Assembly (NCBI RefSeq): GCF_009730915.1
Contig: NC_052471.1
Coordinates: 28,740,185 to 28,804,184, forward strand
Origin: Dioscorea cayenensis subsp. rotundata
Lineage: Eukaryota > Streptophyta > Magnoliopsida > Dioscoreales > Dioscoreaceae
Direction of reading: 5' to 3'
DNA: 64,000 nt
In this document: positions 1 through 10,017 of the stretch, piece by piece
Layout: each line of letters begins with the position of its first letter
Numbering within the stretch: the stretch's first letter is position 1
Made by a program: the position numbers and the translations under genes
Notes under the pieces: model-generated
The model's input: only the letters and a program-made list of their open reading frames with translations
What the model was told of the DNA's origin: nothing
Databases searched by the model: none

Positions 1-214
1 CTTCCGTTACTCAATGTGACTGTGGATACTTCTTCAAATTCAAGCCTGTTTGTGAGCAAATCCTTGAGGAACTTGGTATACTTTGGCATTTGAGATAAGG
101 CTTTAACAAAAGGGACATTGATGTGTAATTTCTTAAGGAAATCCAAGAAACACTTGAATTGCTCATTAGTTTGATCTTTCTTCAATCTCGAAGGATATGG
201 TAGATGGGGCACAT
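1..214 (-). pseudogene. Athila gag/protease linker relic, continuation of element A
   Basis: The minus strand encodes a segment very close to residues about 50-119 of the open frame at 12684-13043 in element B, with shared words PYPSRLK, LHINVPF, LSQMPKY and FLKDLLTN. It continues the gag frame that ends at 1641 and is separated from it by the 215-1640 solo LTR. It runs off the left edge of the window. Confidence 0.8.
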
Positions 215-1640
215 TGATGCGCCCTTTACGTAACCGCAAGTGCACGAGTCATACAAGTAGTAAAGTGTACCCAAATGGGTCAGGTAGTAAGCTTTCGGTA
301 CTCGTTGCTCTTATAATATCTAGTCAGAACCAAAAAGTTTAAAGAGCGCCATTGAACTAAGACTTAGCTAAGGTAAATGTAGGACTGGATGTGAACTAGG
401 TTAAAATCACTGACATAGAGCAGTACCCCGAACTATTCCTCTCGACAAATGTATTGACTAAGCAATGATTACATGTACATCTTCTTAGACCGTGGTAAAT
501 ACCTACGGAGGGTTTGATAACGTATGACCTTACCTAAGGTTTGGGGCGGACTCAACCCCATCCCTAATATGTGCCCTACCTAGATGGATTCCTTAATCAT
601 CATTTAGACAGCAGTGTGGAACTATGGCTAACATGCTTCTTGACTGCAATTACAACTATTGGGAACATGTACACCAAATCAATGCTCATGTAGCTAGCAG
701 TTATTCCCACTTCGATTTTTGCAATATACAACATTAAAACAATTAACACAAGAATTGCAACCAAGATAAACAAAAGGGAAATCACAAGGAAACTCAATAA
801 TCAAAGCTACAATGTCAATACATGACAAGTCTAGGATCATGATCAGGGGCACCGAATAATGGTTAGCCCCTCATAGTTTTACAAACCAATGAAAGACTAA
901 AGAAAAAAAAAGAGAAATAATCTATGAAAACCTTCCTTTTTTGCTTCTAAACCACTCCGATGGTGTTCTGATGAAGTCTTGCTAATGTTGCTCTGCTCTA
1001 CTAGGTATCCTAGCACCTCGGATCCACCTCTAATCCATCGATAATGAAGCTAAGCCGCAGTCTCAACTCAGATCTTGTAGAAACCCTAGCCAAAAGTCCC
1101 ATTGGAAACCTAACTTTGGGACTTAAAGAGGTGTTCCTGAGGTAAGCACGGCCGTGCTCTTGCCCGTGCACTTTTTGGGAAAGTCTTCGAAGTTGTTTTG
1201 ATGTAAAAACTCAAAAAACTATAAAGTGCACGGCCTGAAGCACTCCTGTGCTTCACACCGTGCTCCTAGGAACACGTCCGTGCTCTGGGCATGAGAACGG
1301 TGCTCTTCACCAATGCTTGTTACAGTACCATGCTATAGTACCTGAGCTACAATACGAGTGCTATAGTGCTCGTGCTTCGCCTAATGAGGATTTCCTGAGA
1401 CCTGCACGGGGTGAAGCACGGCCATGTTTCAGGCCATGCTTCTCCTAAAAGTGTTCCTTTATGCTCTTGTCAAGCTAAATTATCACCAAATCTTGTTCTT
1501 TTGCTCCAAGACTTGTTAACCTACACACTTACTCACAAATACCCAAAGTAGCATCGAAACACAAGAAATAAACACTAAAAGCAGACAAGCTAAATTTATG
1601 AAAAAGGTATGTAAAATGGTCATATGAAATGCACTCATCA
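215..1640 (-). mobile_element. Solo LTR (1426 bp) inside element A, perfect 5-bp TSD
   Basis: The sequence begins TGATGCGCC and ends GCACTCATCA, giving the short terminal repeat TGATG/CATCA. It is flanked on both sides by the target duplication CACAT (210-214 and 1641-1645). The interrupted gag frame of element A resumes on either side. The left end resembles the LTR ends next to the PBS in the minus-strand copies at 42796 and 56173 (words such as AAGTGCACG and AAGTAGTAAAGTG), hence the minus orientation. No internal region is present, so this is a product of LTR-LTR recombination. It carries GC-rich palindromes at about 1145-1440. Confidence 0.85.
1145..1440. repeat. Array of GCACGGCCGTGC-type palindromes in the solo LTR
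   Basis: Imperfect palindromes built on GCACGG/CCGTGC recur about every 15-40 bp: GCACGGCCGTGCTC near 1148, then GTGCACGGCC, CACACCGTGCTCC, CACGTCCGTGCTC, and GCACGG...GGCCATG at the right end. They form a CpG-containing island in otherwise AT-rich DNA, like the CTTACGGCCGTAAG array in the other LTRs but with a different core. Confidence 0.6.
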
Positions 1641-2960
1641 CACATACTCCTTGAACGGTGGAGATACAATCTTCTCCATATTTGGAGTAGAACCCTTCTC
1701 TTGTACTAATTCCTCTCGGTCTTCAACGATTGATTCCTTTTCCTTACATGATGGTGTTTCTCTCCTCATTTCCACTTGTTTGCCACTCCTAAGAGTGATA
1801 GCCTTGAAGTGCTCTTAGGGATTTGCCTCAGCATTACTTGGCAGATTACCTTGTGTTCGCTCTAATAGTAGCTTTGAAATTTGACCAACCTGATTCTTCA
1901 AATTCTGCAGTGATGCTTGTTTATTTCTCATGGTAGATTCAATGCTATGAAATCTTGCATCGAACTACTAAAACTTAGTATCCGTGGTCTGAGTGAACCG
2001 AGTCAACACATTCTCAAGAGAAGGCTTCCGGACTTGCGGTGGATGAGATGAAAAGCCTTATGAAGGTTTCTTCTATTACCCCTGATTAGTCCATGAGAAA
2101 TTAGGATGATTCCTCCATCTAGGGTTGTAAGTGTGGCTATAGGAGTTCCCTTGTGGCCGGAGAGTACTACCAATGAAATCCATTTTCTTAATGGGTTCAT
2201 GCGTTGCTCTAACAATCAGGCAATCGGTAACAATATATCCGTCCCCACATGTCTCATAAGCTATGATTGTAGCAAGTTTTGGAAGAGACAAACTGTCAAT
2301 CTTCTTGCTCAAGGCTCCTTCCTAAGCAGCTAGTGATGTTATCTCACTAACTTTCAACACCTCGGCTGCTTAGAAATTGGCTTCTCTTGTGAATTTTGGA
2401 ATTTTTCATGGTTATCTCCTCAATCAATTGCTTAGCTATCTCCAGTGTATTACTGCCAAGTGACCGTCTTGCTGCTAAATCAATCTACTGTCTAGTATTT
2501 TGATTGAGGCCTTGATGAAAAATCTAAACTTCCATTCACTCGGGGAGTTTATGATGCTGATACCTCCTCAAGAGGTCCTTGATCCTCTCCCATGTCTCAA
2601 ACAATGATTCGGCATCCATTTGAGTAAATGAAGTGATCTCTTACCTAAGCTTTGTAGTCCAGCTTGGAGGAAAAATATCGTGCAAGGAATGCTTTGACTA
2701 ACTGCTTCCAAGTGGTGATAGATGCTCGAGGAAGCCTTTGGTGCAACTGCTTAGCTCATCCTTTCAATGAGAATGTGAACAATCTCAATCAAATAGAATC
2801 CTCCAAAACTCTATTCATCTTAAGAATATCACACACTTCGAAAAATCCTCTAATATAGCTATTGGATCTTAATCTGGTAGCCATGAAATTGAACCGATTC
2901 TTGTAAAATCTGAACAAAGGCAGGCTTCAACTTAAAGTTATTGGCTACTACAGGTGGTTT
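1641..2960 (-). pseudogene. Athila gag relic (element A)
   Basis: Minus-strand translation gives scattered but recognisable gag segments. A stretch around 2700-2450 resembles the capsid-like part (motifs such as SLFETWERIKDLLRRY). Positions 2312-2076 are open and end in NPRWRNHPNFSW. Positions 1818-1641 include ITLRSGKQVE. The three parts lie in the same order as in element B. Several stops and frame changes interrupt them. The coding sequence resumes at 214 after the inserted solo LTR. Confidence 0.75.
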
Positions 2961-3306
2961 GACAAAACTGGACCGGGATCCGTTTAATGTTAGTTTAACA
3001 TAATCAGATAAAGTCCTCTGACAATCTCTCTGTTTTGCATAGTACTAGAATGTTCTTCTCTTAGCCTTACTGTTAATAAACTTGTCTTACTTAACAATGT
3101 CGTTCGTTATCATGTTCCAATCAATCGTTCGACATTGATGTCGCTTTCCACTATCCTTGATGACTTACTCTTTGGCGGCACTGACAATGAACAGAAAAAC
3201 ACAAATTAGAATGAATAAAAGAAGAAAAGTAAGAAGCAAGAAAGAAAAAAGGAACGAAATGGTTAATTTAATAGAATGAAAGAAATGTTCCTAATATCTC
3301 TAAGTT

Positions 3307-3323
3307 CCCCAGCAACGACGCCA
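3307..3323 (-). promoter_or_regulatory. Primer binding site, complementary to tRNA-Asp
   Basis: On the plus strand CCCCAGCAACGACGCCA matches 15 of 17 bases of the plant tRNA-Asp 3' end (CCCCGGCAACGGCGCCA). On the minus strand it therefore reads as a PBS, a few bases from the LTR end at 3330. Both differences are G-to-A on this strand. A tRNA-Asp PBS is usual for Athila/Tat elements. Confidence 0.8.
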
Positions 3324-3329
3324 AAAACT

Positions 3330-3590
3330 TGATGGGGACTAATGTCACCTATGAAAATACAAGTGCACATACCGATCAAGTAGTATAGATTGCTAGGAAG
3401 TAGGGTTATCGATTCACGAGGAACTAAAGAATATACTAGTACTTTTCTGAAGTCGTCAATCAACTTAATCAAAATTGTGGGTCATAAATTTGAGACATAA
3501 ACTAAGAACTAGAAACAAAAATAAAATTACGGCAAAACAAGCATGAAAGAAGAGTGTGAGTTAAATGCAAAAACTATAATTTCTTTCATT
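3330..3590 (-). mobile_element. 5' LTR end of element A (truncated)
   Basis: From the TG at 3330 rightward the sequence matches the inner ends of the LTRs at 42796 and 56173 (GGGACTAATG, AAGTGCAC, GATTCACGAGGAACTAA). Similarity stops near 3590, where AT-rich DNA unrelated to the LTR begins. Confidence 0.7.
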
Positions 3591-3832
3591 TTTAAATGCT
3601 TGATTAACAGCCTAGTCAGCATGCATGTGCTGACTGGACAATGATATGATGGCCCTAGTACCATTTTGGTAATTGAAAATAAAAATAGGGCTCATAGGGA
3701 AAATTACCCAATTTAATATTTAAACAAAATATTATTACCTATAATTCAATATATATATATATATAATAATAATTATAGTTAAAACAATATAAAAAATAAA
3801 AATAATAAAAAACAATAAAAAAAAATTAAAAT

Positions 3833-4175
3833 ATTATATTTAAAAAGGTATCTCAAATGATTGAAAATTAAACTCTTGTTAGAGTTTAATCAAATGTTTT
3901 ATTGTAGCTTGAAGGGTGAAGAGAAAGTTTTTTTAAAAATTTAATTCTTAAATTAAGAAAAAAAGAGTTCGCATCATGGTGGTTTTTTGACTAATAAAAA
4001 AATATTAAAGAATTTATATTTAAAATCGTATCTCCAAGGATTGAAAATTAAAATTTATGTTAAAATTTAAAAGGATCTTTTATTGAGGTGAAGAGAAAAA
4101 AAAGAAAAGTTTCTTTTTAAGAGTTTAACTTTTAAATTAAGTAAAAAAAAAGTTAGATACCATGGTGGTTTTTTT
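3833..4175. repeat. Two-copy tandem repeat, unit about 160-175 bp
   Basis: Unit 1 (about 3833-3989) and unit 2 (about 4013-4175) share the order TATATTTAAAA, GTATCTC, GATTGAAAATTAAA, GTGAAGAGAAA and CATGGTGGTTTTTT. They are AT-rich and diverged. Unit 2 ends directly at the MITE that starts at 4176. Confidence 0.7.
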
Positions 4176-4961
4176 CAATGATCTAAAAACCAGACCGGAC
4201 CGACCGGTTCAACTGGTTCAATCGGCCGGTAAACCGGTCCAGTTAGTGATATAAATTACAAAAGAACCGGACCGGCCGGTTCAACCGATGAACCGGTGAA
4301 CCGGTTGGACCGGACCGGTTAATTTATTGATTTAATTTATTTGTTTAATTTATTTATTTTATAATTAAAAACTTATATCAAGTTAATAAACTCATTAACT
4401 CCGTCCAAATTTTAAAAAGACAAAAAAATAAAAATAAAAAATAAAAAACAAGATGCATAAAAATATTAATATATTATAATTTATTATCATTAATTTATTA
4501 TGATTAATTTATAATTTTACACTAATCAATAATTAAAATCATTAAAGTTAAAGTGTTAAACCAAATATTTGAATGACTTGGTTTTAATTTTTTAATCATT
4601 ATTGTTGTTATATACTTGTAGATTTATATTTTATTTAATTTTTTATTTTTCAATATTTGTTGTATAGTTGTATCCTTGTATATTTGTATTTTAAAAATTT
4701 TAATTTTATGTAAAGTTAAAACTTTATAACTTTATAAAGGTAATTTAAATTTGCAATATGTAATTTTGTATCTTTTTTCTTATTTTTTCTTTATTATTGA
4801 AATTATTTTTACTTAATTTTAATGTTTTCTTAATTTTTAAATATTTATTTATTTGAAAAAAATTAAATCCGGTTGAACCGGCCGGTACAACCGGTTCAAC
4901 CGGTTGGACCGGAACCGGTTGCCTAACCGGTTCGACAACTGGTCCGGTTATTAAAACATTG
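4176..4961. mobile_element. Non-autonomous TIR element (MITE) rich in ACCGGTTCAACCGG
   Basis: The ends are inverted: left CAATGATCTAAAAACCAGAC, right complement CAATGTTTTAATAACCGGAC. Inside each end are clusters of ACCGGTT/AACCGGT and GGCCGGTTCAACCG (4185-4322 and 4868-4950). The centre is plain AT-rich DNA without a reading frame. The element at 37701-38610 has matching ends (CATGGTTTTAAAAGCC / CAATGTTTTTAAAAACCG in complement). I did not find a clean target duplication. Confidence 0.65.
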
Positions 4962-5532
4962 GTTTTTTTTTCTTTTTGGGTTTAATTAGACAAAATATTT
5001 GAAAAATAGGTAGAAAAATATTAATATTGAAGACAAAAAGTAGTTTTAATTTTAAATTTTTTAAAATTGTTAGAAAAATAAAAACATGTAAAAAAGTATG
5101 AGTTATCTTAAACTTTTAATACTTATATAATAATTTACATGCTTCTCGATGGTATATTGACCCTAATTCTCTTATTTTATAAAGTCAATTTAATCATTTT
5201 CTCAATATATAAATATATACATTAGTTAATACAATAAACATTTCTAAAATTTTGTGATGTCATTTATCCTCACAACCTGCTTCCCTTGGCTCGTGAGTCT
5301 AATTTTTATCACGTCCCAAACAATTCTATAATTGAAAAAACACAATAAAATTTTGTTATTAATTTTTTTTTGTTTTTTCTAAATTGCCAAAATGGCCTAA
5401 CAGTGCATGTAATAAAAGTGTCTAAAATAGACACTTGCTGACTAAATAATCAAAATCTAAAGTAAACCATAATAATAATAATAATAATTAATATTATTAC
5501 TACTTTTCATAAACCTCTCTTGGCTAAAATTC
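4962..5532. other. AT-rich intergenic DNA, 3' flank of BAHD-1
   Basis: No convincing reading frame. It contains a short ATA/AAT microsatellite at about 5469-5490 and presumably the BAHD-1 3' UTR. Confidence 0.5.
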
Positions 5533-6948
5533 TCAAAGTTCTTGAAGACCGTTAGCAAACTCAAGCCTAAACTTATCCATCTCATGCTTTGAAGCTGCCA
5601 ACCCAATCCCTATCCCTTCTCCATCCCTTCCTTCACTAATAGACATAGCTCCATTCCTCCCTATGGACACCACCTCCACCTTCACCGGTCTTCCCCACCC
5701 AAAATCTCTATCATAAACCCTAAACGCAGGCGACCCTGCCACAGTCAACGGCTGGTTGTCCCCAAGAGTCCGGCCAATCTCCGGCGTACTAGCATACCTC
5801 AAAGCATCATCTCTCAACTCATCAATGGCTCTTCTTATGAACTCAGCTGCAACACTAACACCATCATCTTTAACAAGTTCACCAACCTCAAGGGTGACCA
5901 CACAAATTCCAAGGCAGTTACCAAAGTATTCCTTCGGCACCGGTGGCCGGAGACGTCCTCTTAAATTCACAGCAAAACTAAACCATGCAGTTCTACTTAT
6001 CTCCCACCCTCTTGCCCGGACTTGGCACGTCCACACGTAAGCACATGCTACTACAAACGTAGAGCAGTACGTGACTGCCGCATTCTCTTTTGAAATCCAT
6101 TGCTTGAGCTTCTCTATCTCATCTTGGCTTAACCAGAAAGAGCCGATAACCACATCATCTTGCTTTGCTTCATTATTAATACTTTTACTACCACTAGTAG
6201 TAATTGAGCTATTAAAAATTAGCTCTCTGAACTTCATGGCCAGATCCAAAAAAATGGAATCGAGTTCATTAGGATAGATGAACAAACTGCGGTCGAAGAG
6301 AGGAGTAATGAATGGAGCAGAAGAGCCGGACTTGCAAGTGTCGGCCCAGAACTTCATGAAGTTGGCCGTGCTGGTGCCATCGCAAGCACCGTGGTTTATC
6401 GTCAAGCCGATGGAAACACCATGGTTGGGGAACACAGTCACTTGGACCGCCATTAGAGGCGTTGCTGCATCACCGGAGGGTGGTGAAAGAGGTGGCACCA
6501 AAGGGCTGAGTCTTAGAACTGAACGTGCATCATCTCCGATCAAGTGTTTGAAGTCATCGTCAGACTCGGCGACGGTGAAGGGAATGGAATTGGTGGTGGA
6601 GAAGTGGTAGTGGAAGTTGGGGGTGGGGGTGGGAGAGTGGATGATGTGGCCGGCGAGAGGGAAGAAGTGGGGGAGAGTGAGAGAGAGGGAGGATTTGAGG
6701 GATGGGAGTAGGTGTTCCATGAAATGAGTGGTGGTGATGGATGGGATGGAGTAGAAGTAAAGACGCTCAACGGCGCCCATGTAGAGCCACATGAGGTCGG
6801 AGAAGCTGAGAGGGATGGTGGTCTCAGGGATGGTGCCAACCGGAGGAGAGATTGAAGTTTGGTTCAGGACCTTGAGGACAGGGATTGGTGAAGAGGATGC
6901 CATTGAAGAGTTGGGAGGAGAACTTGGAGACGGGGAGTACTTCGTCAA
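5533..6948 (-). CDS. BAHD acyltransferase, anthocyanin/phenolic-glucoside acyltransferase type (BAHD-1)
   Basis: This is a soluble cytosolic enzyme that would transfer an acyl group from a CoA thioester to a hydroxyl of a phenolic, flavonoid or anthocyanin glucoside. The 471-residue frame is intact in one exon. It has the catalytic HXXXD motif as HGACD (H186-D190), the structural DFGWG motif (415-419) and YFGNC (341-345), which is typical of the anthocyanin/malonyl acyltransferase side of the family. Length fits the family (about 430-480). The first ATG, at 6948, has A at -3. The usual N-terminus (MASSSPIPVLKVL) starts at codon 16 (6903), so the first 15 Ser/Pro-rich residues may not be made. 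Acyl donor and acceptor cannot be read from sequence. BAHD-2 at 27331 is a paralogue. Confidence 0.93.
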   Translation of the reverse strand: MTKYSPSPSSPPNSSMASSSPIPVLKVLNQTSISPPVGTIPETTIPLSFSDLMWLYMGAVERLYFYSIPSITTTHFMEHLLPSLKSSLSLTLPHFFPLAGHIIHSPTPTPNFHYHFSTTNSIPFTVAESDDDFKHLIGDDARSVLRLSPLVPPLSPPSGDAATPLMAVQVTVFPNHGVSIGLTINHGACDGTSTANFMKFWADTCKSGSSAPFITPLFDRSLFIYPNELDSIFLDLAMKFRELIFNSSITTSGSKSINNEAKQDDVVIGSFWLSQDEIEKLKQWISKENAAVTYCSTFVVACAYVWTCQVRARGWEISRTAWFSFAVNLRGRLRPPVPKEYFGNCLGICVVTLEVGELVKDDGVSVAAEFIRRAIDELRDDALRYASTPEIGRTLGDNQPLTVAGSPAFRVYDRDFGWGRPVKVEVVSIGRNGAMSISEGRDGEGIGIGLAASKHEMDKFRLEFANGLQEL

Positions 6949-6989
6949 TGGTTATCAGCTATGTATGTGAAGTGTGGAACCAATGATGA

Positions 6990-6996
6990 TATATAT
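6990..6996 (-). promoter_or_regulatory. Candidate TATA box of BAHD-1
   Basis: TATATAT on the minus strand lies 42 bp upstream of the first ATG (6948) and 87 bp upstream of the family-type start (6903). Transcription would begin near 6960, leaving a very short leader before the first ATG. That favours leaky scanning to the second. Confidence 0.4.
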
Positions 6997-6999
6997 GTG

Positions 7000-8280
7000 T
7001 GTCAAGATTTTTTTTATTTTTTATTTTTTATTTATATTTTTGAGAATTTGGGTGGGGGACCTTCCAGAATTACTGTCACTTTAGTCAATAAATGTGGCAT
7101 TCCATCCTTCTTATTTGTCAAAAATTAAAACAATGTGGCACCCTTTTTTCTTTTGCGAAGTTTGACTTTTGATTGCATGTGAGGTATGTGAGTATGACAG
7201 GGATATTACTCTATTAACCTAATATGGTTCACCTTTTATTTTTTCTCTATCTCGTTTTGCATTTTCTTCTATGACTTCTCTTGGATACTCTAATTTTTTT
7301 TCTATCTTCTCTTACTGTGCCTTTGGTCTTTATTTATTTTTCCTTATGTCATTTATGCATAATTTTTCTTCTTATTAATCTACGCCCCTTATCAATTCCC
7401 CATGTTCTCCTCCTCCTCCTCTGATATTTGTACTCGCTTTCTTCTATGTTTTCTTCTCTCAAGCTCGGCTTGGTTATTTTTTTCTTTCTAACTTTGCATT
7501 GTTTTTTTCCCAGTGAATTTCCTTTCCCATTCTTGGAGATTGAGATGTTTTTTTTTTATTTTAAAATTTGAATTTAATTTGTTTTTAAATTATATAATAT
7601 GAATTTTTAAAAATTTTTTAATTTGAAAATATATATATATATATAACAAGCAACCAAATATTCTATAGTTACATGTAGAACTGATAACTGAATAGTAATA
7701 TTGTTAGATATTTCTAAGTAAAATGATTAATTGTGGGTGGTTAGAATAATTTGTTTACAAAAATTACGGTTTATAATAAAATAGTTTTGATTTTTCAAAT
7801 GACAATAACAGTGATTAGGCCCTGCCTTAATGTGGTTGACAACTGCCATGCATGTTCTAGTCTTCTTTAAGACATAGTGAATGATGACATGATTGAAATA
7901 TATGGAAGAATTAAATTGCAAGAGTAGGATTATCATGTGATTTAGTATAAGTTAACTAAGAATTATTAAAAAAAATTAATTTCAAAATTAAAAGTGATAA
8001 ATATGTATAATCTCACCCTAAATTTTTATGTGGTCTAGATTAATTCAATCTGAAAGCAGTAGTCAACCGCGTCATGTTCTCATTTTGTTGTTTAAATCTC
8101 ACATGGTTCTATCAAGTAGGGTGTGATTTTTCATTTTAATTTTTTATATTTTAGTTATAGTAGATTTCTTTGGTTTGTTTTCCTTGAATATTGGAGTTTT
8201 ATGTTGAACCACCCAATCTTGGTGTTTTTTTTAATGATTTTCTGCTCAATATTTTGTTTATTTATCTATTTATTTGATTA
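7000..8280. other. Intergenic DNA upstream of BAHD-1
   Basis: AT-rich. There is a pyrimidine-rich stretch at about 7240-7520 and a TATATATA run near 7630. No supported gene or complete transposon was seen. Confidence 0.5.
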
Positions 8281-9406
8281 TTGATGTGCACATTCTGCAG
8301 TGTGGAAGGAGTATCTAGACAAAGAATCTTATTAGGATTTCAATAAAACTCTAGGCAAGGACATTGGATTGATAATGAGTAGAACCACAAATGTTTCTAA
8401 AATATACTCGCCCCTAATTCTATATGGAGCTAGGTTGCAATCTCTTCCTAACCTAAGTTTCCTATAATTTGTATTAACACTTTATGAACATTGTAAATTA
8501 AGAGAATTAAACCGATATTTCTTAATTTATGTTAATCCTTTGTTTGAGATGATTAACAACTAATCTCATAAGAAGATAAATTGAAATCTTTCTCTAATTT
8601 ACCCCATATGACTGCATTAATATTTAGTGAAATCTGAAAGTAAGATTAACCCTAATTAGAAGAATTCTGGTAATTGATTACTTACCTATAGGTTTACACA
8701 TAATTCTCTTCAATTGTCATAAATCTAGGTGTGGAGAATTTCTCAATCATACATATGTGAATCAAGCATAAAATCAAGATCTCACTATGATATAAATCAT
8801 GACAATCAACAATGCACAAATGAATCTCAATTAAAAAAATTAATATAAAACTGATATTCAAAGTCGATATAAAAATCATTAATCATAAGGTTCATAGATG
8901 CTCAAATACAAAAATTATTTAGTTCTCATGGTAGATGAATATAAGGCTATGCCAGAGTTAGAACAATAAATCAAATAAAACATAGAGACTCCCTCTATCT
9001 TCATTATGTTCTAGATTTGAAAAGTTTGCCCTCAATCTCATCTGAGCGAAATGGAAGATGACCACTACCCCCCTGCCAGCCTCTTTGAATCTCTTCGAAT
9101 GAATTCTTTGACTTTAATCTTGGCGCAAGATGCTTTTCAAAATCGACAATGAGATGTTGGTAATCTTCTTTGAAATCTCATTGAAATTCTCCTCCAAAAA
9201 ACTAGCTTTAAAAAACTTAGCTTTGCCCTTTTTATAGTTGAGAAACTTGATCAGGAATTTGGACTATTTTAAGCTTCACATTGTGCTTTACACTGCCATG
9301 TGTTTGGGGTGTATGGATCCACATAGCCATGTTTTTCCTTATTTTCTTGAACAACTTCAAAAACCTTTCTAACTTTAGGCTAAAATTCACACTTTCGTGT
9401 GTTTGG
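8281..9406 (-). mobile_element. Degraded Athila-type LTR, cut by element B
   Basis: The order of words follows the minus-strand LTRs at 42796-44479 and 56173-57858: CAATCTCTTCCTAA near 8430, TTTAGTTCTC near 8920, and a region with CTTTTTATAG near 9230. Divergence is high. The right end is broken exactly where element B starts (9407). The left boundary is uncertain. Confidence 0.5.
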
Positions 9407-9639
9407 TGATGAGTGTATAATTTTTCATTATTTTACATCATTTTGTACACTGATTAGGCATGTATTAGAGTTATATTTTGGAATTCGATGTTAAACATAG
9501 TGTGTTTTGCATTCTCAGGCTTCGAGCAGCACTTAAAGACACGAGAGAGACAAAAGAAGTATTCTCGAGACAAAATAATGAAGATAGAACTCTCTCAGCA
9601 TCAATCAAAGAAGGACAAGGTAAACAGGAGTGTTTACGA

Positions 9640-10007
9640 GCACCTTATAGCTAGGCCTACCGCCAAAAGCCTCTTGCAGAGAACTTTGCTGGCATGCTTA
9701 TGCCCATAATGGGGAGTATATAGATATTGAGAGGGACTTATGGGCAGGATTTATGCCCATAAATGTGACTGTAAGGACCATCCAGAGGAGCTTACGAGAA
9801 GTGCTTACGCCCGAAAGGGTGGTCAAAAGAAGAATAGAGATAAGTTTACGGTCCAACGTTTATAGCCATAAGCTGGATCATAATACAAGATAAAAGACCT
9901 TCCAAATGGGACTTATGGCAGTAAGTGATCCCGTAAGGCTCATGACCCATTATCTCCAACTCCTTACGGCTGCGTCCTTAGGCCCGTAAGCAGCCCGTAA
10001 GTGGCAC
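9640..10007. repeat. Array of CTTACGGCCGTAAG-type palindromes in the LTR U3
   Basis: About a dozen imperfect palindromes of the form CTTAYGG(N)CCRTAAG occur every 20-45 bp, ending a few bases before the TATA box at 10010. Many CpGs have become TpG or CpA here (TTATGGGC, CCCATAA), whereas the 3' LTR copy keeps more CGs. The position upstream of the core promoter makes it part of U3. Confidence 0.75.
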
Positions 10008-10009
10008 AA

Positions 10010-10017
10010 TATAAATA
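10010..10017 (+). promoter_or_regulatory. LTR core promoter TATA box (element B, 5' LTR)
   Basis: TATAAATA within CACAATATAAATATTT directly follows the palindrome array. The same box is kept in the 3' LTR at 15829-15836. Confidence 0.6.

Larger units (their letters stand above)
1..3590 (-). mobile_element. Degenerate Athila/Tat-type Ty3/gypsy retrotransposon A (partial)
   Basis: Read on the minus strand from right to left, the segment holds the end of a 5' LTR (3330-3590), a primer binding site for tRNA-Asp (3307-3323), a gag region (about 2960-1641) and the gag/protease linker (214-1). The gag carries the late motif NPRWRNHPNFSW and the linker motif PYPSRLK, both typical of Athila gag. The frame has many stops and frameshifts, so it cannot work. 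The element leaves the window on the left, and its LTR is cut at about 3590. A younger solo LTR (215-1640) splits it. Confidence 0.8.

Noticed and set aside
6278..6839. Open frames of 99-110 codons overlapping BAHD-1
   Set aside because: Shadows of the BAHD-1 coding sequence in other frames.
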